From assembly GCA_945910005.1 (NCBI GenBank), contig OX246746.1, forward strand, positions 27,861,075-27,925,074: 64,000 bases of DNA, in the 5' to 3' direction. This document shows, one piece after another, positions 11,626-24,020 of this stretch. The number at the start of each line of letters is the position of its first letter. Position 1 is the first letter of the stretch. The position numbers were made by a program, and so were the translations under genes. Below the pieces are notes generated by a model. The model saw only the letters and a list, made by a program, of their open reading frames with translations. It searched no databases and was not told where the DNA came from. Origin of the DNA: Isoperla grammatica (Eukaryota > Arthropoda > Insecta > Plecoptera > Perlodidae).

Positions 11626-14397
11626 TAATCAAATCTGGTGATATCTGATTCGTCACTTACAGCTTTTATTTTATTTAATTCTTACTGCACTTTTTTAATT
11701 TTTTTTGTTTCTTTGTTGTGTCATTTATCAACCTAAATTACATTTTTCTATATATTTTATTGTATGTATTATCCATTACTTTTGAAGAGGTGAAATGTTC
11801 ACAGCAGGTGTAGTGAGCTTCTGATCTACAGCAGAATGCAATTGTGAAAGGAAAGCACTTTGAAAAACCTATACTACAGACCTATGTCATGGTGAATTTA
11901 CTACTGTGTACTGGTTGCCTAATTTAATTAATTCTGCTCATGTTTGTTTCTATGTAATGTATTTGAATCAATCATGTCTAAATCAGTGCAGTAGTATGTC
12001 ATGACTCATAGTCGTACTACAAGCTGTATTTGAAAGCAATGTTTCTATTTCCTGTATCAAGGTTTTGCCTCTTTGTAGGTTGTGTAAACTATAGCAAATG
12101 ACCACTGGCCCTTTTTCTATCTGTATTTTTTACAAATAGGTTTTTTCTCCAAGCTTGGCAAATGTACTTATGTCACTTATTAGCCAATCCCACTGGATTG
12201 AAAGTGTCACAATGCTACCATTTTCAAACTGAAAAATTTTACACATCACATAATTTTTTAAATATTCTACTACTAAAGCTGTGCAAATACGTAGGAGTAA
12301 TTAAAAAACAGAGATAAAGAATAAGATAGATGGTGTCACGTTTGCATTAAATAAATGCATATTGAAAAAAGTGTTCTATAAATATGCAGTGGTTTACATT
12401 TGAAACCATATTCATTTATATACATTTGTCTCTTAAACTCCTATTACTAAAATACTGTAGTTAATCATTTTCTGTTTGTTTCTGTTAGTGATAGTTGATG
12501 AATATAGATTGTGATATAATCGACATTCAGGCTGAGAGTGGTTACGTAGTGCATAAAGCCCGCGAAAGAGCATAGAGGCTTGCTCGTCTAGAATTATCTT
12601 GTTTAAGCTGTGTAGACTGTATGGCTACTGGCAAATGTGCATTTCGAAGTTGATGCGTGCATGAAGATAGGTATTAACCAAAATGTTGTTCAAAACAATT
12701 CGCACAAATTTATTATAGAAATCACATACTTAATGAGGTAGTGAGATTTGATGTTGTTCTTTACTGGGTTCTGTAGGTAATTGGAGTCTGTAGTAGTGTT
12801 TAGCTAAGAACTACCGTCATGCTTTCCGATGCCCACAAAGTCGAGCAATCGCCCAATTATTATAGAAAAGTAGTAATGAAATATACATTATAAGACCAAT
12901 GCGACCCAAGTGAATGTAATAGATTACAGTAAACATGCTATTTATGAAATGGCATTTACTAAATGTTTTGTGGAGATAAATATTATAAACTATATTAAAT
13001 ATTAAGCCATGAATATATTATATAAAATATGAAGTAAGTCTTTGAAATGGTCCTAGTTAGAAAACTATCATAGAGTGTTTAACTAAGGTTATGTTGGGTC
13101 TTTACTTAATTTGAAGCTATTATGCTCAATATAGTTATGTTCATTTTATATAAGCTCAAAGCAGTAGATACTAGATATATTAAGAGACCAGAAGCAAATT
13201 GGATATAAGAGTATATTAAATATACAAAATATAAATAAATTATATACACTTATATAATATTAATAAATAACACTAATTTAGTGTTGAAAACACGCCTATC
13301 GATATGGAACCACTGTGTTGGAAGCTTGATGAGTCTTCCTGGTGTAAATTTGTATGATAAATATGTCTTGCTGGCAAGGCTCTTTTATTAAGTGACGACT
13401 AGTTCTTACGTGAAATTCATGCCTTAGCCCTTCAAAATGTTTCATAGGTAGATCAGAGAAATTACCTTTCTTGCATTTGTGTTGTAAAAAAAAACATTTT
13501 GTGGTACAGTATTGTAGCAGGGCCTAGTCTTTTGACAAAAGTAATAACTTAATAATAAATGTAATTTTTATATATTTTAGTAGCCCAACATGCCTAACAT
13601 AGTAATTCTTTTCCAAATAGCAAGTAAAGTTCTTTCTCTAACCTTTGATTATTGCTGTACTTGTAGAAGACGCGTAACCCATAACTTACCGCCTACTGCG
13701 TAATTAAATGCCGGTAAGTGAATATGTGAAGACAACCATGCAAGAATATAAAAGTTGGACATGCACCCTACAACTTTGTAGTTGTTTTTATATCTTTTGT
13801 ACAGTAGGTTGCTCGTAACAGTTTCTCAGAGGTTTCAATACAAACACCCATTACAGATCCCGGTACAACACTAACTTGTCATCACACAAATAGTACACTG
13901 CATTTGATTTTTCTAAGTACAGTGCATAACTGTTGGTGATATCTTTATAAACTGAATTGCAAGCTTGTCTTGGTGACAATACCAGTATTCCCTGCAGTCT
14001 GGCATTTCTTTCGTTCAGGAGGAGACAATAGCATGGTAAACATTGACTTTTTATCCAACTAAATTCTACACATAATTTATCGGATGGCTTTTCAAATTTT
14101 CATTGAAAAAACAGTAGGTTACTAGTAGGTATCTTTTAATTGAAATTTAATTTTCTAGTACGTAATGGAAATATTTGGTTATTCGTATGCAGCCCTGGAT
14201 GCTGTACAATAAAACCCTTGTAACTTTTGATAGCAACTTTATTTTAGGCGGAAACATTATCTGATAGAATGAGGATGGAGAAATGAGTTTACAACAAGAG
14301 TGCCAAAATATTTTGTTGAGGGACAAAGCATTCTGATGTTGGCCTATTTAAAGTGACGGAAAACTGGGTTTTCAGATTTACTCATTTGTTGATTTCT
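11626..14397. other. Gene-poor AT-rich intergenic stretch
   Basis: No open frame of note, no repeat copy shared with the rest of the window that I could detect, and no RNA gene. It may contain further NAPRT 3' UTR if a distal polyadenylation site is used. Confidence 0.4.
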
Positions 14398-14412
14398 TCA
14401 CTAAATTTATAT

Positions 14413-14850
14413 ATATATATATCTTGACCCCGTTTCCAACATTAATTTATCGGGTAGGGGGGAGTAGCAGACTACTCCATGTCTTGGGCTAATGTCTTCG
14501 TTGCCGGCTAGCCAGGCCTGACACAACCACCTCCTCAACCTCTTCCTCGATCACTTCTTCCGTTACCAGAGGGCTGTTTAGTAGTTCCCTCCATCTCTCA
14601 CGGTTTTCCCATAGTCTTTCTGCTTCAACTTCGTTCCATGATCTTCCTCTATTCTCCACACTGTCTTTGATCTGATTTATCCACTTGTCTCTTGGTCTGC
14701 CTACTTTCTTCTTATGCCCTTCTTCTTGTTGTTGTTCAAACTCTCTTCTTGGTATCCTAGTCAGGTCCATCCTTTTCATATGTCCAAACCAACGAAGACG
14801 TTCTCTCTCCAATCTTACCTTCACGCTTTCAACACCTAATCTTTCTCTGA
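14413..14850 (-). mobile_element. Young 5'-truncated LINE insertion
   Basis: The insertion is bounded by a perfect 15-bp duplication, TCACTAAATTTATAT (14398-14412 and 14851-14865), and has an (AT)n tail on its 3' side (plus-strand left end). The minus-strand frame 14854-14489 reads RLRWFGHMKRMD, then KKKVGRPRDKWINQIKD. This is the C-terminal motif widely found in endonuclease/reverse-transcriptase LINE proteins. The intact target duplication indicates target-primed integration with little decay since. Confidence 0.85.
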
Positions 14851-14865
14851 TCACTAAATTTATAT

Positions 14866-16308
14866 TGTAATGAATTAATCCATAGTAAATTGTTTGTAGA
14901 GATTTTGAACAAACTTGTGTTGTGTCTGTTCAATTTAAGAAGAATAACACTAGTGCATATCAGCCAGGAAAGCTTAGCCTCTGTTGATGGTTTCACCCAA
15001 TTTAACGCAGTGTTATAACGTTCCTCGTTACTTGCGATTGCATGCCGGCGTACTTGCGGTTGTGACGTATATGGAAGTATAACGATTAGTTACTCGGTAA
15101 TTGACAATGACACTGTATTAGGTATTGGTGACAAGTTTAGCTGTAGTGAAACTTAAATAATTAGTGATTATCGTTTCCTCAAATTTGAACAAAATACACA
15201 ACAGGTAGGATTAGGATATAGAAACCCCACTGTGAAGAAGTTAATAAGAGCCATCACATGCTTAAGAGGCAGGGACACTAACACTCTTTTAACCCTAGTC
15301 TTATAACCTCTTTTGAAATACATTTTTTTAAATACATATATATATTATCTATTTTTTGTATTTGAAGGTTATTTCCTATTATTTTTATATTATTAATTAT
15401 TTATGTTTTTAGAAATATTTTTCTAGATTAACGTAACAGAACCACATCACAAGTTGTAACACTGTAGTTCACCAAGAAAATTACATTGATTTGTAATAGT
15501 TGTCATAAAAAAACACCTTGGTACCGGTATATATGTATATTATTGTATTTGTATAAAATTAGTGCACTTTATTAGTACACATAAATAACTAGTAACTAAT
15601 CCTTCTACATCTTCTTTTGAATTTTGATACATCTCACACTTGGCCTATGTTCAATTTGTAAACACATATAATGCTGCAGTTAATACTCTAAACTGTTCAG
15701 AAACCTTGCAGCATTATTAGAATCGCCTAGCATACAATATTTGCACAATCTTGATTTAGATAGGACATATTTCTTGGTATGCTCAGACATTCAATAAAAT
15801 ACAATCTCTGGAATAATCTTTTCCATAGAATCGGTTAACACCTTGTTTACATTACTGCTGGCATACAACTTCTTAGCCTTAACGCGTAAACACACACTTA
15901 ATCTAGCCTAAGTCAACATCTATAAGTTGCTCCTGCAGTAAAAAGTATTGTAAAGAAGGTGTTTTCATAAGTCTGATGGTGACATTAAACATATTTATTC
16001 TTACATATCAAAATGGTGCTTTAACCAGTTAACAATAGTACTCAAAAATATGAAATACGGTACAATGATTGGTATTCAATATTTCTTTAGTCTTGCCTAT
16101 GTGACCTGCTAGTTGTAACAAATATGATTCATCTTATGGAGTCTGTCCACCTTCAAAAATTGTGCCATTTACATGAGATTCGTTAGTGTAAGTAGAACTA
16201 AACGAGAGTGTAATCTAGATTTAAGAGAGGCCACGTGACTAAAGTAACGACACAAGTGAGGGGAAACGGCACAAATTGTCCCGAGACGCATTACAGCACT
16301 GTTGCCAT
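14866..16308. other. Intergenic stretch without supported features
   Basis: AT-rich sequence with no recognisable coding, RNA or repeat feature. Confidence 0.4.
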
Positions 16309-16316
16309 GTTGCTAT

Positions 16317-16797
16317 TAGGGATGACATCGGGTATCCGGGTTACCCGAATCCAAAAATTACCCGAATCCGTTCTAAGGATTCGAATCTTGTTCTGATACA
16401 TTTTTACTTTTTAGGTGAATTGTTGTATGCTTCAACAATGCGCCAACAATGGTGATAACAAAATGACTTGTTTCCATTCAATAAAATACTTTCCCGCTCC
16501 GTTATGTACCCATTATCGGCTTGATTAAAAGTAGACTAAGCCTATTTTATGTGGTGTGATTGCTGCGGGCGAGTTCTGGTATATGCCTGTGCTCCCACTG
16601 GCTCTCGGCCTACCCCCACCCCTTCCCGACCGTCATCACTGGCTGACAGAACGCACGCTGGCAGCTTCTGCCACGGGCGGTCAATGGCCTTCAAATAACA
16701 TGTTGAGCGACGTGATTTACACTTCCAGGATTCGGGTTACCCGAATCCTTGAAGGGCTGGAATCGAATCCAGATTTTACTACCCGATGTCATCCCTA
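16317..16797. mobile_element. 481-bp hAT-type MITE
   Basis: Perfect 18-bp terminal inverted repeats, TAGGGATGACATCGGGTA and its reverse complement. They are flanked by a perfect 8-bp duplication, GTTGCTAT (16309-16316 and 16798-16805). Subterminal GGATTCGGGTTACCCGAATCC words repeat near both ends. No transposase frame is present, so it is non-autonomous. Confidence 0.9.
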
Positions 16798-16805
16798 GTT
16801 GCTAT

Positions 16806-18867
16806 AGAAGTGATCCATATCGACTGAGTGCAATGTTACCTTTCTTCTTGGCAATGCTGGCCTTTAGCCGTACTTGCATATAGGTTCTACATACAACACC
16901 CACTAAAACACTGGTTAGCCCAACTTGAAGTAGACCGATATGTGATTAACGCTCACTGTTCCTTGTGTTGGTATTGTAGAACCAGCATTTTGAATTCAGA
17001 TGAACACTCTTTTGAACAATTAAATTAGTTGGGAATCTAACCCATTTTTACAACTATGGTAATATGTCAACTTGTTTGACAAAATGTTGACTTCTACCAG
17101 TATGCCAGCTGATAATGTGTGATTTCGATTGACTGGCTCCGTTAGTGTAGACTAGTGCTGTTCTGCATCTGGGGGCAATATTCTATTTCCTTTGATATTA
17201 TGCAAGAATAACTAGAACAATCTACGTATCTGTAGTTTATTGGCAAAACTTAACTTTGGCAGTGCAGCCATCACGTGATATGTTTTTCGATGGAAACAAT
17301 GTAGCGCTATAATAGAACCACTAACACGGATTCGATACGACAATATACATGGTGTTATTACTGTAATATATTAAATGTGGGGTCTTAAGTCCTGTAATGC
17401 ATCACGGTTGCAATACATGTTAGTATTTATTTTTACATTCGTGATCAGTAGGGTACGATAATACACACGACGATACATTACAAAAGTAGAAAAATTCATT
17501 TAAAAATGTTGAGTATGTGTAAATGTTGTAGAGCAAGACAATGAAGATGCCAGCAGTTATGGTGTTAATACTGTTGTAATATGGTCGAGGGGTATCTTAG
17601 GAAGCTCACATGCTAATATTTCGTTAGATAAGATAGTGTTGTGTTAGAACTAAGGTCATTGAGATATGTTTAGGCCTAAATATCGAGATGATTATGTTGT
17701 CCTAGCATATATGTATTGTGTATGTGTAATTCGTATTTAGAACATTCCTATTATGGCCCAGTGTCACTTGATATTCCTAGATATTGTGTTATTGATTCAA
17801 ATTGAAATAAAATTACCCTTCATTATCTTCAAGAAAGTATATGAGATGTATAACCATATAGCTAGCTACCTTGTTGTGTCAAAGCTTGAGCAGTATTACA
17901 ATAATTGTGCATTCTCTCTTAATCCTTATTAGAGTAGTGGAAAACTGTTTCTTATTGATAAAGAACCAGCCAGCCAAGCGAACTTGTAACCCCTTAATAC
18001 TCGTGTCACGTTGCGGAAATGTTTTTCAAGCCCAGTTACCAAATCAAATGTGCATTTTATAAACTTGGAGGGAAATATTCAACTGAAGTAAATTGAGATG
18101 ATACATAGCAGTTTTTTTTTTAGATGTAATACTAATACATGTATGTTCTAAATAAATGAAAATGCCTCTTAAACTCTCTTATAGAATTGGCAGTTATATC
18201 CTAAATTTATGGGATGGAATGTGAATACTTTCTAAAGTATTGAAATGCTTGCACAGTGTTAAGGGGATGATATCTGTTCTACATGTATTGAACTGTTTGT
18301 GTGCATGGACTAAAGGGACAGAGAAACAGTGGCTACCATTATTCAAAGTAGGTTTATCATTTGATGCACTTGGAAATCTCGCACCATAGGGATTTTAATT
18401 TAGTTAATGCTGAAATTGTAACTGCTTGTTTTTTGTACTTGTTTAACAAATATATAATTTTATGGAAATAATTGTACCTTATATTAATATTCCCTACTTG
18501 CTATGTCCCCCTGCCTGCTATGTCTCACTGGGATACAGTGGGAATGCTACAATCTGAGAAGCATTACAATTAACCACCTCATCATTTGGTCTGGCAGATG
18601 AATGTAAGGGTCAAAGTGATGAGGGCATCTTGTCCAATGGTATATATGAATTTAAGTGGCTTTCAGATCACATTACTGGGAAACTACTAGACTCGTTCAC
18701 ATCGAATTCGTAAAACTTAATTTAATTACTGGTAATGCAGATGTAAGTAAGTATAATATGTCAAAGGATTGAATAGCCTAGATGAGATTTCATTTTTTTG
18801 TGTGTATGAAAAAGATGGGAGGCCATCTTTAGCCTCAAAAATTGTAGTTTTTCTTTTCATAATGATT
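16806..18867. other. Intergenic stretch without supported features
   Basis: AT-rich, no supported gene or repeat. Short open frames in it have no recognisable similarity. Confidence 0.4.
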
Positions 18868-18935
18868 TTAACTCTCGCAGTGCTAACGTCGATATTTTCG
18901 ACTCCTAAACTGTGTCCCGAAGTGCCAGCGTCGAT
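18868..18935 (+). repeat. piggyBac-like terminal repeat, copy 1
   Basis: TTTTAACTCTCGCAGTGC, then AACGTCGATATTTTCGACTC and a cccgaagtgccag word. The same order occurs at 36471-36540. A TTAA followed by CYCGCAGTGCCAACGTCGA resembles piggyBac-type ends, but no partner end was found. Confidence 0.4.
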
Positions 18936-19280
18936 TTTAAAACATAAATATAAAAATAATCCTACAAAAATTAAAATAAAGAAATACTATTTTTTGTTCA
19001 ATTAAGTTATATTGTTGAATATTACAAACATTCTTATTCATAAAACGTGATGAACATCCAATGTCTTTTTTTCAATTGTACTAATATAAATATAGTAATT
19101 TTTAGCCATTCACTACAAGGCTATTTTATACAATTTACAACTTTCTTATTTTCCTCGTAATTGCTTTGCTTTCAAATTTTGGGAGGTAAATTTTGACACT
19201 ATGTAATAGTTTAACTTACCTAACTGTAGATTATTTATAATATATTGTACGGTCGTGCAGGCGTGGACTGGCTAGGGATG

Positions 19281-19302
19281 CCGGGATGCGATCGCATCCC
19301 GG
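19281..19302. repeat. 22-bp perfect palindrome
   Basis: ccgggatgcga followed immediately by its exact reverse complement, centred on GCGATCGC. It is in a GC-rich pocket (19255-19350) inside AT-rich DNA, probably a transposon fragment, but no element could be delimited. Confidence 0.7.
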
Positions 19303-19470
19303 ACACCATGGGCAAATCCGGGCCCTTTGGCAGTCCGGGCACCCGGTCTGCGACCAGAAAGTTCCAATGATGTAAATACTTCTCTGTATAATTGCTAAAA
19401 AAATCTTAAATCCCACTCTAAAATCCCACTCTACAAGTATTATTTTGAAATAGCCTACTGCTGCGACTTC

Positions 19471-19904
19471 GGGTACATTCCGAAACCTCCTGTAAATGAT
19501 GGGGTTCCAGCATCAGCTATAGCAAGTCCCAGCGTCACATTTTGTCAAGTGTTTTGGAACGCCTACAAGCGAAAAGATAGAGGAATGCGCGCTAAAAATT
19601 TGTGATGAAATTAAATAAAAAATATTCTAATCGTTTCCCAATAATAACAAATACGACATGAAATATAATAAAATCCTGCAACGCGTGGTATAAATAACGG
19701 TCAAATTATATAATTCCTGACAATTTGACGAGTTTTAAATTATTGCATTTTGAAAACGCCGCCATGATTTGTGAATGCTGGCAGATGCCCTCGCTCGAAC
19801 CGGCTGGCGTTTTCATGATGCTGAATATGCTGGCACAGGAAGTTACGGAACGCCCAGCCTATGATATTCAGGAGGTTATACGGAACGGCCTCAGCACGGA
19901 ACCC
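19471..19904 (+). mobile_element. TIR element family A, copy 1 (right end deleted)
   Basis: Begins GGGTACATTCCGAAACC. Internal words such as gaaaacgccgccatgatttg and ctcgctcgaaccggctggcg are shared, in inverse orientation, with 28767-29228. About 28 bp near the right terminus are missing relative to copy 2, so the terminal repeat there is broken. Confidence 0.75.
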
Positions 19905-20092
19905 TTGGTGACTAAGGGCGGGGAAGCAAGGAACAAGCCCTGACTTGCGTTGGCGGTGAGTGCAACGTGCATGCGCAACCACTCGAGTGATATGAGTCGA
20001 AATGTGCCGACCAGCTCAGCTACAACTGTTCAGTGTTGTGGCAGATTTTGAATAACGCGCCCGGTAGTGCTACTGGTAGGGTGGCCTCTAGG

Positions 20093-20423
20093 TTTGTTCG
20101 TTTGTCCTGCCTCAACAGGAGTATTTTACGCCAGGAGTAATCCGGAAATACGTCATTTAAACGGATATGGGAGTAGAAATCACAGTTACTCCCACTTGGA
20201 CAAAAAAACGGAGTTGTCACAGTTGAGATCGTTTCAGTTGTTCCTCCTACTCCTACTCGGGAAGCAGGTGTAAAAACCTTACTCCCATCACAGTTGTAGT
20301 AAGTTACCACTGGACAAAAAGAACTTGTCGCAGCTACTCCCATCACACTTACTCCAGGACAGAAAAACGGGGTTTTCGTAATACCGTACTCCTGGAGTAG
20401 TGATCACAGGACAAACGAACAAA
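20093..20423. mobile_element. 331-bp TIR element rich in actccc words
   Basis: Perfect 17-bp inverted ends TTTGTTCGTTTGTCCTG. The interior repeats ttactccca and ggacaaaaa words, giving subterminal symmetry. Non-autonomous; superfamily undetermined. Confidence 0.75.
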
Positions 20424-20501
20424 GCTTATGTTAATCGCGCCCTAAAATCGCATTTTAGGAAATAAACTTCAATGCAACCCCCAAAAAAATGTTGCGCCTT
20501 C

Positions 20502-20960
20502 AGGTTTGTTCGCCCGGCGTACTCTAACTTACTCCCTGCTCTACTTCGATCAGACCCGAGCAACCACGAGTAGGCTTCTGAAACGTCAGAGCAACTCCGA
20601 GCACTGATGACGGACGAACGCGTTTCCAGTGCCGAGAGTAAACTAACTTAACTAGGCATATAATAATAATAACTTACGGTAACTAACAACTTTCTTATCA
20701 ACTGTCCTGTACAGGAAACATCCGTCGACACTTTCTTCCATGTTTACACAGAACACTTCATCGGCCATTTTCGCGCGCGAATAACTTACTCTAGCTTGAT
20801 CTTACATCAAAACGAGAGTAAGAATATCTTGATCTAAGTTCCTCAGATCACTTTACTCTGGTCGGGCGAACACAACTCGAGTAGGAATGTGGCACGAACG
20901 AACACATTTCCGTGATCTAGAGCAGCCAGATCAAGTAGAGTACGTCGGGCGAGCAAACCT
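20502..20960. mobile_element. 459-bp TIR element next to the previous one
   Basis: Ends AGGTTTGTTCGCCCGGCGTA and, inverted, AGGTTTGCTCGCCCGACGTA. The first 11 bases match the flank-plus-start of the 20093 element, so the two may be relatives. TTC flanks both ends. No coding capacity. Confidence 0.7.
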
Positions 20961-21120
20961 TTCGGCGTATTTGCCTCCAGCGGCTGGGGCTCCGCCCCAG
21001 ACCCCAGCGGTGCCACGCCACCTCGTGCGGGCCCCCCCGAAACCCAGCATCCCGGGCCTTTTTATCCCAGTCCACCGCTGCGGTCGTGGCCGATTTGTTG
21101 ACTTGTACCCATAGCATTCA
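20961..21120. other. GC-rich pocket
   Basis: A locally GC-rich segment (ggctggggctccgcccca, then poly-C and ccgctgcgg words), unlike its AT-rich surroundings. Open frames on both strands are by-products of composition. Probably repeat-derived. Confidence 0.3.
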
Positions 21121-21599
21121 CTCTTTGTGTGGTGGAAAACCACCATCAGGACCCTGGAGATTATTATTATTATTCCATAATTACATACATATTTTAAGCT
21201 TAGGTGCTAATAACTTTGAAAATTCGTTTCTTTCGTCAATAAAATAACACGCACAAAACTTAGGCCTATAGAAAGTGTGATCAACGGAGGGCAAAGCCCT
21301 GTAGGTTTCTAGTGCATCTGTCACGACTGCCAATGTCAGAGAAATCTCACCTATATTCAAATATTTGCAAAGTGATGGAAGAAAGCAAGAGGCAGGCGAC
21401 AACGTGACAGGCCCAAGTCTTGACTTTCCTGACATGCCCGTAATATTACGTGCAAAAGTTTCATGGCTGTTCATCTTTATACTAGTGACTGCATAATCTT
21501 GGTTCCTTATTGACGTGAAACCCATTTCCATTGGATAAGAGGTCATAGAATTAATCGTATGAAAACAGTAATCATTAAATTCAGTATATCTTGGTCAGA

Positions 21600-22100
21600 G
21601 ACATCTTGTTCGGACTTCGGAGCCTACTTTTGAGGTTCGGGTAGAAAAAATAACTTTATGTATCGGGATCGGGTTTGGGTTAGGAAATAAATACAATACA
21701 TTTTTTTTTAGATTAACAAGAGAGGGGTGGAGTGTTTTTGTTGGCAAATTTGCCACCGACATTTTTTTCTGACATGTCTCGAAAGTGTTTCATATTTAAT
21801 ATACCCCCCCCCCCCCCCAACACACAATACATTGTGAGATGCGATGAAACAGGTTGCACAAGAACAACCACACAGGTACAAAAATTGATCTTTTTAATAT
21901 TTGTCAATTGTCAGACATGGTAGTTTACTCACAAAATTATTAGCTATCCTTTAAATAAGTTACTACTTAGGACTTTTTCGAGTACTTAAACAAAATGGTT
22001 TAGTAACCCGAAAACCCCCGATTTTGGTGATTAAAAAAGAAAAAAAATCGGGTATGTACAACTAACCAAAATTTCGGGTACCCGCAGACCCCTCCCCAAT
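21600..22100. mobile_element. Decayed hAT-like element
   Basis: ttcgggta and cgggatcggg words at the left, and ATTTCGGGTACCCGCAGACCCCTCC at the right, resemble the termini of the 4102-4979 hAT element. Boundaries and target duplication are not resolvable. Confidence 0.35.
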
Positions 22101-22204
22101 GAAAAGACATTGAAGCGTCAACGGAAATACACATTACACACGAGGTTAGGGTTTATAGGAAAGCTTCTTTGGTACAACTTAGGTACAATTTTGCATCTAT
22201 TGAG

Positions 22205-22464
22205 ACCGATAAAGGTGGCTCAGCGGTCAGACGCGTGCCTCTAATTCGGGAGGTCGCCGGTTCGATTCCGGCCACCGGCAGTTCTGACTGAAGTTTTCTT
22301 CCGAGGTTTTTCTCAGTCGTGAAGGTGAATGCTGGGACTGAGTCATACTATCAGCCCTCGGACATTCCGTCCCAACTATCCAAACACCCTAATATACCTA
22401 GTTAGTCACCAGAAGAGGGGCACCCTATAACAGGGATTTCTACGAAAAATTATTATTATAATAA
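22205..22464 (+). mobile_element. tRNA-derived SINE, copy 1
   Basis: The head has a perfect pol III box A, TGGCTCAGCGG, and box B, GGTTCGATTCC, spaced as in a tRNA. A family-specific body follows (ccaccggcagt, cagccctcggaca, cctagttagtcacc) and an (ATT)n tail. About 20 bp near the 3' end is missing relative to the copies at 32774 and 42191. Confidence 0.9.
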
Positions 22465-22726
22465 TTTTTTAATTAAATAAATTTAATTTAAATTAATACA
22501 GAAATAATATTAAAATATCAATTTTTATAATATTTATTATAATATATTGAGGGTTTTGCGTAGGTGGAGCTTATACTTACGGTAAGTTTTATTTCCTGTA
22601 CTATAATCTTACTCTAAATGAAAATTCAACTTCACTGCACGTGCTTTGTGCAATTGTGTATTGAACTATTGATATTATTTTCTTAACACTATATTTCAGT
22701 CGGTGCAGTGATTTAAAACATGTAGA

Positions 22727-24020
22727 TAAATAATATTACATGAAAAAATTTTTTTTTTTTTTTTAAACAACGCTTATATTTAAATGCACTAAAAAGTAAA
22801 AAATAAATTTTCGCCCAACAAATTTTTGCCTCACTCGGAAAATAAAAGCGTTAGGCGCTTTCCCTGCATAAACAGCAGAATACTGCAATCTATGTCAATA
22901 CCGAAAGCGCCCAACGCTTTTATTTTCCGAGTGATGCAAAAATTTGTTGGGTGAAAATTTATTTTTTACTTTTTAGTGCATTTAAATATAAGCGTTGTCT
23001 TTTTAAAAAATATTTTTTTCATGTAATATTATTTTATACTTTTTAGTCTTAAAGAATCTTGCAATCGAATATATATCGAATATCGATTAATTAATTATGA
23101 TGGTTCAACTGATTATTTAGTAAATATGACAATTGATTCATGTATTGTCATAAGAATACGTCTGTGTGAAAACTTTCAGCTCAATTCGACGTTCGAAAGT
23201 GGGTGTTTTATCGATTCCCATATAAAACATCAATTAATTAATTATGATGGCTTAATTGATTACTTAGTAAATATGACAATTGATTCATGTATTGTCATTA
23301 AGAATACGTCTGTGTGAAAACTTTCAACTCGATTCGACGTTGGGAAGTGGGTGAAACATCGATTCCCATATAAAACATGAATTAATTATGATGAATTAAT
23401 TGACTACTTTTAGTAAATATGACAATTGATTCGTGTATTGTCATTAAAAATACGTCTGTGTGAAAACTTTCAGCTCAATTCGACGTTTCGAAGGGGGTTA
23501 AACATCGATTCCCATATAAAACATCAATTAATTAATTATGATGAATAAATTGATTATTTAGTAATTATGACCATTGATTCGTGTATTGTCATTAAAAATA
23601 CGTCTGTGTGAAAACTTTCGACTCGATTTGACGTTGGAAAGTGGGTTAAACATCGATTTCTATATAAAACATTAATTAATTAACTAGATGATGAATTAAT
23701 TGACAATTTAGTAAATATGACAGTTGATTCATGTATTGTCATTAGGAATACGTCTGTGTAAAAAATGTCAGTTTGATCGGACATTTAGAAGTAGGTGGAA
23801 TATCGATTCAAAGATTCCGTCCAGTCCATATGAAACATTAATTAATTAATTATGATGAATTAATTGACAATTTAGTAAATATGACAGTTGATTCATGTAT
23901 TGTCATTAGGAATACGTCTGTGTAAACAATTTCAGCTTGATCGGACATTTAGAAGTAGGTGGAATATCGATTCAAAGATTCCGTCCAGACAAACAAGGCA
24001 AGTTAATATAAGCGTTGTAA
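22727..24020. mobile_element. Foldback plus minisatellite composite element (Helentron/pearl-like candidate)
   Basis: 22727-22861 and 22899-23035 are long inverted arms (about 135 bp) around a loop of about 37 nt. They are followed by six tandem units (23060-24000). The unit at the right edge ends aatataagcgttg, the inverse of the caacgcttatatt found in the foldback, so the composite is bracketed by short inverted sequences. This order (palindrome plus central ~150-bp repeats) resembles non-autonomous Helentron-type elements known in marine invertebrates. No coding sequence. Confidence 0.6.
23060..24000 (+). repeat. Six-copy ~148-bp tandem repeat
   Basis: The word acgtctgtgt recurs at 23158, 23306, 23452, 23600, 23750 and 23914, giving periods of 146-150 bp and one of 164 bp. 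Each unit has ttaattaattatgatg, a gacaattgattcatg word and a ttcagctcrattcgacg word. Later copies acquire a caaagattccgtccag extension. Confidence 0.9.

Noticed and set aside
20887..21117. Overlapping frames on both strands in a GC-rich pocket
   Set aside because: Caused by few stop codons in GC-rich sequence; no protein similarity.
22211..22280. Intact-looking tRNA with perfect boxes A and B
   Set aside because: The same head occurs with the same non-tRNA body at several sites, so it is a SINE head, not a tRNA gene.
23060..24000. Possible CRISPR-like array because of regular repeats
   Set aside because: Repeats are directly contiguous ~148-bp units without unique spacers, in a eukaryotic genome.
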